Positions 28,785 to 37,036 of a stretch of DNA of 64,000 nucleotides are shown here, piece by piece. The position numbers were made by a program, and so were the translations under genes. The notes under the pieces were generated by a model, which was given only the letters and a program-made list of their open reading frames with translations, searched no databases and had not been told where the DNA came from. Each line of letters opens with the position of its first letter. Position 1 is the stretch's first letter. The stretch comes from Streptomyces flavochromogenes (GTDB lineage: Bacteria > Actinomycetota > Actinomycetes > Streptomycetales > Streptomycetaceae), in contig NZ_JNZO01000006.1 in NCBI RefSeq assembly GCF_000717595.1, positions 186,001-250,000 on the forward strand, given 5' to 3'.

Positions 28785-30146
28785 ATGGACCGCCGCATTT
28801 TCGGGCTGGAGAACGAGTACGGCGTCACGTGCACGTTCAGGGGACAGCGCCGACTGTCTCCTGACGAAGTGGCGCGCTACCTCTTCCGCCGTGTCGTGTC
28901 ATGGGGCCGCAGCAGCAATGTCTTCCTGCGGAACGGCGCCCGCCTGTACCTGGACGTGGGATCGCATCCGGAATACGCCACACCGGAATGCGACAACGTG
29001 ACCGAACTGGTCACCCACGACAAGGCCGGTGAGCGCATTCTCGAGGGCCTGCTCGTCGACGCCGAACGCCGCCTGCACGAGGAGGGAATCGCGGGCGACG
29101 TCTACCTCTTCAAGAACAACACCGACTCGGCCGGAAACTCCTACGGCTGCCACGAGAACTATCTCGTCGCCCGCCACGGAGAGTTCTCCCGGCTCGCGGA
29201 CATCCTCATTCCGTTCCTGGTCACCCGGCAGCTCATCTGCGGCGCGGGAAAGGTCCTCCAGACCCCGCGCGGAGCGGTGTTCTGCGTCTCCCAGCGCGCC
29301 GAGCACATCTGGGAGGGCGTCAGCTCGGCGACCACCCGCTCACGCCCCATCATCAACACCCGCGACGAGCCGCACGCGGACGCCGAGCGCTACCGCCGGC
29401 TGCACGTCATCGTGGGCGACTCGAACATGTCCGAGACGACCATGCTCCTCAAGGTCGGCGCCACCGACCTGGTGCTCCGCATGATCGAGGCCGGCACGGT
29501 GATGCGCGACCTGACCCTGGAGAACCCGATCCGGGCCATCCGCGAGGTCAGCCACGACACCACCGGGCAGCGCAAGGTCCGGCTCGCCAGCGGCCGCGAG
29601 GCCTCCGCTCTGGAGGTCCAGCGCGAGTACTACGAGAAGGCCGTCGACTTCGTCGACCGCCGCGGGATCCGCAACGGCACCGTCGCCCAGGTCCTTGAGC
29701 TGTGGGGCCGCACGCTCGACGCGATCGAGAGCGAGCGGCTCGACAGGATCGAGACCGAGATCGACTGGGTCATGAAGCACCGGCTCATCGAGCGCTACCG
29801 GGCCAAGCACAACATGACCATGTCGAACCCGAGGGTCGCGCAGATAGACCTCGCCTACCACGACATCCACCGCCGTCGTGGGCTGTACTACCTGCTGCAG
29901 AAGAACGGCCAGGCGGCTCGGATCTGCAACGACATGAAGATCTTCGAGGGCAAGTCGGTGCCCCCGCAGACCACTCGGGCCCGGCTCCGCGGCGACTTCA
30001 TCCGCCGCGCCCAGGAGCAGCGACGGGACTTCACCGTCGACTGGGTGCACCTCAAGCTGAACGACCAGGCACAGCGCACGGTGCTGTGCAAGGACCCGTT
30101 CCGCTCCGTCGACGACCGCGTGGAAAAGCTGATCGCCGGAATGTAG
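28785..30146 (+). CDS. pafA: Pup-protein ligase
   Basis: A 453-residue enzyme that uses ATP to join the C-terminal Glu of Pup to lysines of target proteins. It begins [20 protein letters not shown], with the catalytic metal-binding Glu in ENEYG, and lacks the N-terminal loop insert that marks Dop. Shared motifs are [54 protein letters not shown] and the C-terminal domain [20 protein letters not shown]. It is distant from pup by about 4.4 kb because the LacI/MFS pair lies between, as I recall for S. coelicolor too. Confidence 0.96.
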   Translation: MDRRIFGLENEYGVTCTFRGQRRLSPDEVARYLFRRVVSWGRSSNVFLRNGARLYLDVGSHPEYATPECDNVTELVTHDKAGERILEGLLVDAERRLHEEGIAGDVYLFKNNTDSAGNSYGCHENYLVARHGEFSRLADILIPFLVTRQLICGAGKVLQTPRGAVFCVSQRAEHIWEGVSSATTRSRPIINTRDEPHADAERYRRLHVIVGDSNMSETTMLLKVGATDLVLRMIEAGTVMRDLTLENPIRAIREVSHDTTGQRKVRLASGREASALEVQREYYEKAVDFVDRRGIRNGTVAQVLELWGRTLDAIESERLDRIETEIDWVMKHRLIERYRAKHNMTMSNPRVAQIDLAYHDIHRRRGLYYLLQKNGQAARICNDMKIFEGKSVPPQTTRARLRGDFIRRAQEQRRDFTVDWVHLKLNDQAQRTVLCKDPFRSVDDRVEKLIAGM

Positions 30147-30166
30147 GCCGGTCGTACCGGCGATGT

Positions 30167-30195
30167 GGGCCCCGCACGTTTGGCGTGCGGGGCCC
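30167..30195 (+). terminator. Terminator of pafA
   Basis: A perfect 12-bp stem (GGGCCCCGCACG and CGTGCGGGGCCC) with a five-base loop begins 20 bases after the pafA stop. Confidence 0.85.
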
Positions 30196-30263
30196 TCGAC
30201 GTGACAGGAGGGTCCCCTAGAGTGTCGGGACCACTACTGTGCCGTCTGAGATCTGAGGAACAC

Positions 30264-31205
30264 GTGCGCCGACTTGCCGGCCTTCTCGTCGTCCCGCTGC
30301 TGCTGCTCTCCACAGCGGCGTGCGGCAGCGACGACAAGGGCTCCGATTCCGCTTCGATGACGAACGGGCTGCCCGCCATCACCGCGGGGGCCAAGTTCGG
30401 CGAGAAGCCGACCCTCGCCAAGGGCGAGGGCGCCCCGCCCAAGGAACTCAAGGTCAACGTCATCAGCGAGGGCAAGGGCGCGGTGACCAAGAAGGGCGAC
30501 GCCCTCTCGGTGAACTACCTGGGTCAGGCCTGGGACTCCACCACCCCCTTCGACAACAGCTTCGACCGCGGCGAGCCCTTCAGCGTGACGCTGGGCGAGG
30601 GCCAGGTCATCAAGGGCTGGGAGCAGGCCCTCGAAGGACAGAAGGTCGGCAGCCGCATCGAGGTCGGCATCCCGCCGGAGCTCGGCTACGGCGAGAAGGG
30701 TTCGCCGCCGAGCATCCAGCCGAACGCCACCCTCGTCTTCGTCGTGGACATCCTGAAGTCCGTCACGATCCCCAAGTCCGCCACCGGCACGCCGGTCGCC
30801 CAGGACAACAAGGACCTGCCGAAGGTCGGCACGAACACCGACGGCAAGGCCCCCTCGCTGACGGTTCCCAAGGTCGACCCGCCGACCAAGCTCGTCTCGA
30901 ACTACGTGCTCGAGGCCAAGGGCGAGGCCGTGACGGCCACCGACACCGTCGTCGTGAACTACGTCGCCGCCCTGTGGAAGGACGGCAAGGTCTTCGACTC
31001 GACGTACACCTCGGGCAAGCCCGCGAACTTCCCGCTCTCGCAGCTCACGCTGAAGGGCCTCAAGGACGGTCTGGTCGGCAAGACGGTCGGCAGCCGCGTC
31101 CTCATCGTCGCCCCGCCGTCCGAGGCGTTCGGCGACAAAGAGCAGCAGGGCATTCCGAAGAACTCCACGCTGGTGTTCGCCGTGGACATCCTGGCGAAGA
31201 TGTAA
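30264..31205 (+). CDS. Lipoprotein with two FKBP-type peptidyl-prolyl isomerase domains
   Basis: A 313-residue exported lipoprotein. The GTG start (VRRLAGLLVVPLLLLS) is followed by lipobox STAAC with lipidated Cys20. The first FKBP domain, residues about 62-172, is well conserved (VKVNVISEGKGA-like start, DNSFDRGEPFSVTLGEGQVI, KGWEQALEGQKVGSRIEVGI, ELGYGEKGSPPSI). The second, residues about 210-313, is more degenerate (VFDSTYTSGKPANFPLSQLT, GLVGKTVGSRVLIVAPPSEA). It should help fold secreted proteins. An AGGAA site precedes the start. The next gene is a cytoplasmic FKBP, 43 bases on. Confidence 0.9.
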   Translation: MRRLAGLLVVPLLLLSTAACGSDDKGSDSASMTNGLPAITAGAKFGEKPTLAKGEGAPPKELKVNVISEGKGAVTKKGDALSVNYLGQAWDSTTPFDNSFDRGEPFSVTLGEGQVIKGWEQALEGQKVGSRIEVGIPPELGYGEKGSPPSIQPNATLVFVVDILKSVTIPKSATGTPVAQDNKDLPKVGTNTDGKAPSLTVPKVDPPTKLVSNYVLEAKGEAVTATDTVVVNYVAALWKDGKVFDSTYTSGKPANFPLSQLTLKGLKDGLVGKTVGSRVLIVAPPSEAFGDKEQQGIPKNSTLVFAVDILAKM

Positions 31206-31248
31206 GACTGTCCCGATCACGCAGTTCATCAGTATGAGGAGCAGTTCA

Positions 31249-31629
31249 GTGAGCATCGAGAAGCCCGAGATCGACTTCCCGGGTGGCGAGCCGCCGAAGG
31301 ACCTGGAGATCAAGGACATCTGGGAGGGCGACGGCGACCTCGCCGAAGCCGGTGACTTCGTGAAGGTCCACTACGTCGGTGTGTCCTTCGACTCCGGCGA
31401 GGAGTTCGACGCCTCCTGGAACCGCGGCGCCCCCCTCGACTTCCACCTCGGTGCCGGTCAGGTCATCCAGGGCTGGGACCAGGGCGTCCAGGGCATGAAG
31501 GTCGGCGGCCGCCGCCAGCTGGTCATCCCCGCGCACCTCGCGTACGGCGACCGCGGCGCCGGTGGCAAGATCGCCCCGGGCGAGACGCTGATCTTCGTCT
31601 GCGACCTCGTGGGCGTCACCAAGCGCTGA
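31249..31629 (+). CDS. FKBP-type peptidyl-prolyl cis-trans isomerase
   Basis: A 126-residue single-domain FKBP without signal peptide, so probably cytoplasmic. It has the usual motifs: VKVHYVGVSFDSGEEFDASW, GAGQVIQGWDQGVQGMKVGG, RRQLVIPAHLAYGDRGAGGK and TLIFVCDLVGV. I place the start at the GTG at 31249 (VSIEKPEIDF) with GAGGAG eight bases upstream; an ATG at 31234 would add five residues but covers the ribosome site. It is probably co-transcribed with the preceding FKBP lipoprotein and ends in a strong hairpin. Confidence 0.93.
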   Translation: MSIEKPEIDFPGGEPPKDLEIKDIWEGDGDLAEAGDFVKVHYVGVSFDSGEEFDASWNRGAPLDFHLGAGQVIQGWDQGVQGMKVGGRRQLVIPAHLAYGDRGAGGKIAPGETLIFVCDLVGVTKR

Positions 31630-31658
31630 CCCGCGCACCCCGACCGGTTCCGGTCGCT

Positions 31659-31694
31659 CCGAGGGCCCCCGCCATCGCCGGCGGGGGCCCTCGG
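31659..31694 (+). terminator. Terminator of the FKBP unit
   Basis: A perfect 15-bp stem (CCGAGGGCCCCCGCC and its complement) with a six-base loop lies 29 bases after the stop codon. Confidence 0.85.
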
Positions 31695-31720
31695 CCGTGC
31701 TCCCGGCTCCGGTCCCGGCT

Positions 31721-31749
31721 TTGGTCCCGACACCCCGGGGCGGTACGGT
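31721..31749 (+). promoter_or_regulatory. Candidate housekeeping promoter of pafB-pafC
   Basis: TTGGTC at 31721-31726 and TACGGT at 31744-31749 are separated by exactly 17 bases and lie 43 bases before the pafB ATG. This fits an HrdB-type promoter. Confidence 0.55.
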
Positions 31750-31792
31750 CGGACGTCCGAGAAGTGGAACGGCGAAGGGGTGCGGGGCGTCG

Positions 31793-32749
31793 ATGGCGAT
31801 TGCCAAGTCCGAGCGGCTGATGAATCTCGCGCTGTGCCTGCTCGGGACACGCCGCCCGCTGAGCAAGCGGGAGCTCCGCGGCTCCATCGAGGCCTACCTC
31901 GAAGCGAGCGGCGACGACGCGTTCAACCGCATGTTCGAGCGCGACAAGGACGATCTCCGCGAGCTCGGCCTCGTCATCGAGACCGTCGAGAACCTGGAGG
32001 GCGAGACCGGCTACCTGGCCCGCCGCGACTCCAACCGTCTGCCGCCCATCACCCTGGACGCCGAGGAGGCCGCCGCGCTCGGCCTCGCCGCCAAGGTCTG
32101 GCAGCAGGCCCGCCTCGCCGGGGCCGCCAGCGGCGCCCTGCAGAAGCTCCGCGCCGCCGGCATGCCGGAGGCGGAGGACTCGTACGACACCCAGCCCAGC
32201 GCCCTCGAACCGCGGATCCCCGTCCACGAGACCGCCTTCGAACCACTGATGCTGGCCTGCCGCGACCGCCGGCCCGTCACCTTCGACTACCGCAAGGCCA
32301 ACGCCGCCCGCCCCGAGGCCCGCCAGGTCGAACCCTGGACCCTCGAATGCTGGCGCGGCCACTGGTACCTGGCCGGCTGGGACCGCGAGCGCGGCGCCGA
32401 GCGCGTCTTCCGGCTCTCCCGCATCACCGGCAAGGTCCGCTCCCGGGCCGGCGCCTTCACCGCGCCCGTGCCCGACGTCGTCACCGTCCGCGAGACCGTG
32501 GAGAGCTGGGCCGGCGAGACCGCCACCCGCTCCGCCCGGATCCGGCTGCGCACGGGCTGCGGCTACCCGCTGCGCGCCCGCGCCCAGTCCGTGACCGAGG
32601 GCGCCGACGGCTGGGACGAGCTGGAGATCCCGTACGGGCACGGCCTCGACGCCTGGCTCGTCGAGTTCGGCCCCGATGTCGTCGTACTGGAACCGGCCGA
32701 TCTGCGGGCCGACGTGGTGGACCGGCTGCGCGCCGTGGCCAAGGGCTGA
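31793..32749 (+). CDS. pafB: WYL-domain regulator PafB
   Basis: A 318-residue transcription factor. An N-terminal winged helix-turn-helix (SKRELRGSIEAYLEASGDDA, FERDKDDLRELGLVIET) is followed by a WYL domain (RPVTFDYRKANAARPEARQV, CWRGHWYLAGWDRERGAERV) and a WCX extension. In mycobacteria PafB and PafC form a heterodimer that activates LexA-independent DNA-damage genes. The start ATG fits the family. It is 16 bases upstream of pafC and so in one operon; both lie next to pafA, as usual, but are not needed for pupylation itself. Confidence 0.93.
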   Translation: MAIAKSERLMNLALCLLGTRRPLSKRELRGSIEAYLEASGDDAFNRMFERDKDDLRELGLVIETVENLEGETGYLARRDSNRLPPITLDAEEAAALGLAAKVWQQARLAGAASGALQKLRAAGMPEAEDSYDTQPSALEPRIPVHETAFEPLMLACRDRRPVTFDYRKANAARPEARQVEPWTLECWRGHWYLAGWDRERGAERVFRLSRITGKVRSRAGAFTAPVPDVVTVRETVESWAGETATRSARIRLRTGCGYPLRARAQSVTEGADGWDELEIPYGHGLDAWLVEFGPDVVVLEPADLRADVVDRLRAVAKG

Positions 32750-32765
32750 GGGGGAGACGTACCGC

Positions 32766-33719
32766 ATGGCTGCCAACGCGATCGACCAGACGAGGCGGAT
32801 GCTCTCGCTCGTCACCTATCTCCGTGAGCGCCCCGGCGCCCACGTCGCCGATGTCGCCCGCGCCTTCGGGATCACCGAGGACGAGCTGATCTCCGACCTG
32901 GACGTGCTGCCCATGTGCGGCACCAGCTTCCGTGGCGGGGACCTCCTCGACATCGACACCGACGGCGACCGGATCTGGTGGCACAACCCGGACGACGTCG
33001 CCGCGCCTCTGCGGCTCGCCGCCGACGAGGCGACCGCCCTCCTCGTCGCCGCCCGCGCCGTCGCCACCCTTCCCGGACTCCGGGAGAGCGACCGCGAGGC
33101 GCTGCTCCGCGCCACCGCCAAGCTGGAGGCGGCCGCCGGCGAGGCCGCCGGGGCCAGCTCCCGGCTCTCGGTGACCTTCGAGTCCGAGGGCGGGGTCTTC
33201 GCCGAGGTCGACCGCGCGATCTCCGAGCGCCGCCGCCTCTGGGTGCGCTACTACTCGCCCGCCCGCGACGAACTCACCGAGCGCGAGGTCGACCCGATCA
33301 GGCTCTTCGCCGTCGGCCACACCTATATGGAGGCGTGGTGCCGGCTCTCCGAGGCGCGCCGCACCTTCCGGCTCGACCGCGTGGCCGAGATCCGCATCCT
33401 CGACGAGCACGCGGCGCCGCCCGAGCTGGAGCTGCGTGACCTCTCCGCGGGTCTGGTCCAGCCTTCCGCCGACGACCCCGAGGTCGTCGTCGAGGTCGGT
33501 CCCGGCGGGCGCTGGGTCGCCGAGTACTACCCGCACGACCGGGCCGAGGAGCTGCCCGACGGCGGGCTGCGGATCACCCTGCGGACGCCGGACCCGGCCT
33601 CGCTGCGCCGGCTCGCGCTGCGGCTGGGCAGCGACGGGCGGATCGTCGCGCCGCAGGAGCTCGCCGACAACGCCAGGACGGCGGCGGCCGCCGCGCTCGC
33701 CGCGTACGGGGGCGAGTGA
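32766..33719 (+). CDS. pafC: WYL-domain regulator PafC
   Basis: A 317-residue partner of PafB with the same layout: helix-turn-helix (RRMLSLVTYLRERPGAHVAD, FGITEDELISDLDVLPMCGT), a WYL domain (RRRLWVRYYSPARDELTERE, AVGHTYMEAWCRLSEARRTF) and WCX region. The DNA-damage signal, thought to be single-stranded DNA, is sensed through the WYL domains. The ATG lies 16 bases after pafB with a GGGGGAG site. Likely targets in the window include the helicase gene at 37 kb, on motif grounds only. Confidence 0.93.
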   Translation: MAANAIDQTRRMLSLVTYLRERPGAHVADVARAFGITEDELISDLDVLPMCGTSFRGGDLLDIDTDGDRIWWHNPDDVAAPLRLAADEATALLVAARAVATLPGLRESDREALLRATAKLEAAAGEAAGASSRLSVTFESEGGVFAEVDRAISERRRLWVRYYSPARDELTEREVDPIRLFAVGHTYMEAWCRLSEARRTFRLDRVAEIRILDEHAAPPELELRDLSAGLVQPSADDPEVVVEVGPGGRWVAEYYPHDRAEELPDGGLRITLRTPDPASLRRLALRLGSDGRIVAPQELADNARTAAAAALAAYGGE

Positions 33720-33862
33720 CGTTCCCCGCCCGGGGGACGCTGTTACTGACGTGGTGGCGTCGCTGACGTGGTGACCGGTGTGGTGACGGCCCCGGCACGC
33801 CGAGGCAGGTGCGGACGTACGTGCCTCGCGTCCCGTGGTGCGTAGAGAGCGGGAGTCAAGAG

Positions 33863-34126
33863 ATGAGGGAAATGTCCGTGATGCACGGTTATACGGCGAC
33901 GGTGGCCCCGGTCCTCTTCAAGGCCGCCTGCCCCGACTGCCGCTCCCGCTTCGAACTCTCCGCGAGCGCCCTGCGCCTCGCCATCGGGGCCAGCCGCCGC
34001 ACCACCTTCTACTCCTTCACCTGCCCCGAGTGCGGCAGCTCCGTCCGCAAGCCCGCCGGCGAGCGCATCGTCGAACTCCTCACCGGCGGCGGCGTCCGGA
34101 CCCTCAGACTCCACACGAGCGTCTGA
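33863..34126 (+). CDS. Small zinc-ribbon protein of unknown function
   Basis: An 87-residue protein starting MREMSVMHGY, with a GGAG site seven bases before the ATG. Two CxxC knuckles, C23-C26 (KAACPDCRSRFEL) and C54-C57 (FTCPECGSSV), should hold one zinc ion. Between them lies a basic stretch (IGASRRTTFYS). The fold is typical of small nucleic-acid- or protein-binding zinc ribbons; the family is conserved in Streptomyces next to tatA/tatC, but the function is not known. Confidence 0.8.
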   Translation: MREMSVMHGYTATVAPVLFKAACPDCRSRFELSASALRLAIGASRRTTFYSFTCPECGSSVRKPAGERIVELLTGGGVRTLRLHTSV

Positions 34127-34177
34127 GCGCGCGGCCCGGCCGCCGGGTCCGCCGCATCCAACGTCTAGGCTCAGCAC

Positions 34178-34375
34178 ATGTTCTGGCCCATGCTCGCCAT
34201 CGCCCTCGGCTTCCTCGGCATCGCCGTCCTCGGCGTCCTCGCCGTCCGGGTCTTCGTCGAGGTCCAGCGCCTCGGCCGTCAAGTGGCCCACACCACACAG
34301 CGGATCAGCCAGGCCGCCGAAGACCTCGAAACGGCCGCCGTCGGTCTGGCCCGAACGGGCGAGTCCCTGCGCTGA
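34178..34375 (+). CDS. Small single-span membrane protein
   Basis: A 65-residue protein with one N-terminal transmembrane segment (FWPMLAIALGFLGIAVLGVL) followed by an amphipathic, Ala- and Gln-rich helix with VQRLGRQVAHTTQRISQAAE. This resembles the DUF948-like small proteins with a membrane anchor and coiled tail. The ATG lacks a clear ribosome site. It lies 52 bases after the zinc-ribbon gene and upstream of tatA. Function unknown. Confidence 0.7.
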   Translation: MFWPMLAIALGFLGIAVLGVLAVRVFVEVQRLGRQVAHTTQRISQAAEDLETAAVGLARTGESLR

Positions 34376-34561
34376 GTCCGTGCCGTACGCTGCGTGGAGC
34401 GGCCCTGAACCGGGCGCGCGGGACGCAATCGGGAGTATGCAAGGGCATTGCCCTGCGTTTACTCCTGCGGGTTACGATCGCAGACAGCGCGGTGGCCGGA
34501 CGCTTGTCCGACCCGCCGGGCACCGCACTCCATGTCGCCTCGGTGAAGAAGGTAAACAGCT

Positions 34562-34852
34562 ATGGGTAGGCTCGGCCCCACCGAGATCATTCTCATTCTC
34601 GTCGTCATCATCCTGCTGTTCGGCGCCAAGAAGCTCCCGGACATGGCCCGCTCGCTCGGCAAGTCGGCCCGCATCCTCAAGAGCGAGGCCAAGGCGATGA
34701 AGTCGGACGACCAGCAGAGCGCCCCCGCCGACCCGCCCGTCGCCGGCACCGCCGCCGCCCAGGAGCCCGCCCCGCGCACCATCCAGGCCGCTCCCGGTGA
34801 CGTGACCAGCGCGCGTCCCGTGACCGAGCCCTCGGACACCACCAAGCGCTGA
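34562..34852 (+). CDS. tatA: Sec-independent (Tat) translocase pore subunit TatA
   Basis: A 96-residue protein with one N-terminal membrane helix (LGPTEIILILVVIILLFGAK), the FGxKKLP hinge and the amphipathic helix DMARSLGKSARILKSEAKAM, then an acidic, Pro/Ala-rich cytoplasmic tail. Many copies form the channel through which folded twin-arginine proteins leave the cell. The TatC gene follows 60 bases on, giving the usual tatAC unit; tatB lies elsewhere in Streptomyces. Confidence 0.95.
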   Translation: MGRLGPTEIILILVVIILLFGAKKLPDMARSLGKSARILKSEAKAMKSDDQQSAPADPPVAGTAAAQEPAPRTIQAAPGDVTSARPVTEPSDTTKR

Positions 34853-34912
34853 CCCGGTCCGCCGCGGCCGCCGCACCGTGCGGCGGCCTGCCGCACGAGA
34901 TGAGGACGTGGG

Positions 34913-35860
34913 TTGCCCAAGTCTGCCCGCAAGCAGGAGAAGGATCCCGAGGGCCGGATGCCCCTCGTGGAGCACCTGCGTGAACTCCGCAACCGACTGG
35001 CGAAAGGTCTCCTCGCCGTCGCCGCGGTGACGATCGTGGCCCTCGTGTACAGCGAGGAGCTGATGCAGTTCCTGACGAAGTCGGTGCCCACCTGCGGCCC
35101 GAACGTCGCCAGCAACGGTGGAAACTGCGCGATCGTCTCCTTCAACACGCTGATGGCCCCGTTCAGCACGACGATCCAGCTGTCGCTGACCACGGGCCTC
35201 GTCGTCGCGAGCCCCATCTGGCTCTACCAGCTGTGGGCCTTCGTCGCGCCCGGACTGCACAAGAGCGAGAAGAAGTACACGTACGCCTTCGTCGGCGCCG
35301 CCGTACCGCTGTTCTCCGCCGGCGCCTACCTCGCGTACCTGATCCTCCCCATCAGCGTGAAGGTCCTCATCAGCCTCACGCCCGAGGGCTCCGCGAACAT
35401 CCTCTCGCTCGGTGACGTCCTCGACTTCACCCTCCGCATGGTGCTCGTCTTCGGCCTGGCCTTCGAGCTGCCGCTGGTCCTGGTCATGCTCAACCTCACC
35501 GGAGTCCTCACCGGCCGCCGGATGGCCGGCTGGTGGCGCGGCGTGATCATGGGCGTCTTCGTCTTCGGCGCCGTCATCACCCCCACCACCGACCCCGTCG
35601 GCATGATCGCCCTCGCCGGACCCATCACCGTCCTGTACTTCGGGGCCGTCGGCTTCTCCCTCCTCAACGACCGGCGGCGCAAGCGCAACAACCCCGACGC
35701 CGAGCTCGACGACGACGAGGCCTCGGTGCTGGACCTCACCCCGCAGGCCGTCGGAGCCATCGAGCCGGTCGGCGCCGCCCGCGCCCTGCCCGAGCAGGCC
35801 ACCGGCGAACCCGGCGGTGCCGGCGTACAGCGCGCGAACGGTTACGACGACATCACCTGA
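34913..35860 (+). CDS. tatC: Sec-independent (Tat) translocase receptor subunit TatC
   Basis: A 315-residue, six-span membrane protein that recognises twin-arginine signal peptides. The cytoplasmic N-terminus DPEGRMPLVEHLRELRNRL carries the signal-peptide-binding Glu, and the first periplasmic loop contains PFSTTIQLSLTTGLVVASPI and FVAPGLHKSEKKY, followed by PLVLVMLNLTGVLTG. The C-terminal tail of about 80 residues is charged. I chose a TTG start (LPKSARKQEKD) because a GAGG site sits upstream in proper spacing; the next in-frame ATG would remove 15 residues. Confidence 0.95.
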   Translation: MPKSARKQEKDPEGRMPLVEHLRELRNRLAKGLLAVAAVTIVALVYSEELMQFLTKSVPTCGPNVASNGGNCAIVSFNTLMAPFSTTIQLSLTTGLVVASPIWLYQLWAFVAPGLHKSEKKYTYAFVGAAVPLFSAGAYLAYLILPISVKVLISLTPEGSANILSLGDVLDFTLRMVLVFGLAFELPLVLVMLNLTGVLTGRRMAGWWRGVIMGVFVFGAVITPTTDPVGMIALAGPITVLYFGAVGFSLLNDRRRKRNNPDAELDDDEASVLDLTPQAVGAIEPVGAARALPEQATGEPGGAGVQRANGYDDIT

Positions 35861-35899
35861 TCTTGTAGGGTCCCCCCAGACTCCGTCCGGGGGGACCCC

Positions 35900-36919
35900 A
35901 TGACCAGCGAGCTCACCCTCTTCGTCAACCCCACCGCGGGCCGCGGCCGCGGCGCCCACGCCGCCCGGCCCGCCGCCGGCATCCTGCGAGACGCCGGATT
36001 CTCCGTACGTACGGTCCTCGGACACGACGCCGACGACGCCCTCCGACGCGCCCGCGAGGCGGTCGCGGCGGGCACGGACGCCCTGGTCGTCGTCGGCGGC
36101 GACGGAATGATCTCCCTCGCGCTCCGCGCGGTCGCCGGGACCCGTACCCCACTCGGAATCATCCCCGCCGGCACCGGCAACGACTTCGCCCGCGCACTCG
36201 GCCTGCCCGTCCGCGACCCGGCCGCCGCGGCACGCCTCGCGGCACGCATCCTCAGGACGACGGGCGCCCGGAGCATCGACCTGGGACGGATCCGGACCGG
36301 CGGGGGCCCGACCGGCGCCGGCGACCCGGCCGGCGCTGCGACCGGGGAACCCACCGGCGACGCGGCCGAAGGCCTCGCCGGGGGATCCGCGAACGGCCGC
36401 TGGTACGCCACCGTCCTCGCCTCCGGCTTCGACTCCCGCGTCAACGACCGGGGCAACCGCATGCGCGTCCCCGCCGGGCGCTTCACGTACGACCTCGCGA
36501 TCCTCGTCGAGCTCGCCGGCTTCCGGCCCGTCCCGTACCGCCTCACCCTCGACGACGGCAGCGTCGTCGAGACCGACGCCACCCTCGTCGCCGTCGGCAA
36601 CGGCAGCTCCTACGGCGGCGGCATGCGGATCTGCGCCGACGCCCGCCTCGACGACGGACTCCTCGACGTCACCGTCGTCGGCGACTGCGACCGCAGGACC
36701 CTGCTCAAGGTCTTCCCCCGCGTCTACAAGGGCACCCACCTCAGCCACCCGAAGGTCACCACGTACCGGGTCCGCACCCTCACCCTCGAAGCCCCCGACA
36801 CCACCGGGTACGCCGACGGCGAGCCCCTCGGCAGGCTCCCCCTCACCGTGAGCTGCGTCCCCGGCGCACTGCGCGTCCTCGCCCCGGCCCCCGGCGAGGA
36901 GCCCGGAACGGAGGCGTAG
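35900..36919 (+). CDS. Diacylglycerol/lipid kinase family protein
   Basis: A 339-residue enzyme of the DAGK catalytic family, which phosphorylates diacylglycerol, sphingosine-like bases or other lipid alcohols with ATP. Family marks are FVNPTAGRGRG at residue 8, the nucleotide loop VVVGGDGMISLAL with GGDG at 66-69, IIPAGTGNDFARAL near residue 95 and the late GYADGEPLG. A Gly/Pro/Ala-rich insert (residues 134-160) interrupts the N-terminal lobe. The ATG has a GGGGGAC stretch. The gene follows tatC by 39 bases and may be read with it. Confidence 0.9.
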   Translation: MTSELTLFVNPTAGRGRGAHAARPAAGILRDAGFSVRTVLGHDADDALRRAREAVAAGTDALVVVGGDGMISLALRAVAGTRTPLGIIPAGTGNDFARALGLPVRDPAAAARLAARILRTTGARSIDLGRIRTGGGPTGAGDPAGAATGEPTGDAAEGLAGGSANGRWYATVLASGFDSRVNDRGNRMRVPAGRFTYDLAILVELAGFRPVPYRLTLDDGSVVETDATLVAVGNGSSYGGGMRICADARLDDGLLDVTVVGDCDRRTLLKVFPRVYKGTHLSHPKVTTYRVRTLTLEAPDTTGYADGEPLGRLPLTVSCVPGALRVLAPAPGEEPGTEA

Positions 36920-37003
36920 CGGAACCGCGCCGAGGCCTGGTGCGGAACCCGCGCCGAGCCCCGGAGCGAGACCCTCCACATCCCCTCGATAAAGATCGCG
37001 TCA

Positions 37004-37026
37004 CTGTCACAGGCGGCGGGTAGGCT
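37004..37026 (+). promoter_or_regulatory. Candidate DNA-damage (RecA-NDp/PafBC-type) promoter
   Basis: CTGTCACAG, exactly eight bases, then TAGGCT: this matches the layout of the PafBC-dependent promoter described in mycobacteria (TTGTCRGTG-N8-TAnnnT) with three mismatches in the first block. It ends ten bases before the helicase ATG, so the mRNA would have almost no leader. The assignment is tentative. Confidence 0.4.
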
Positions 37027-37036
37027 CGAGAACAAG

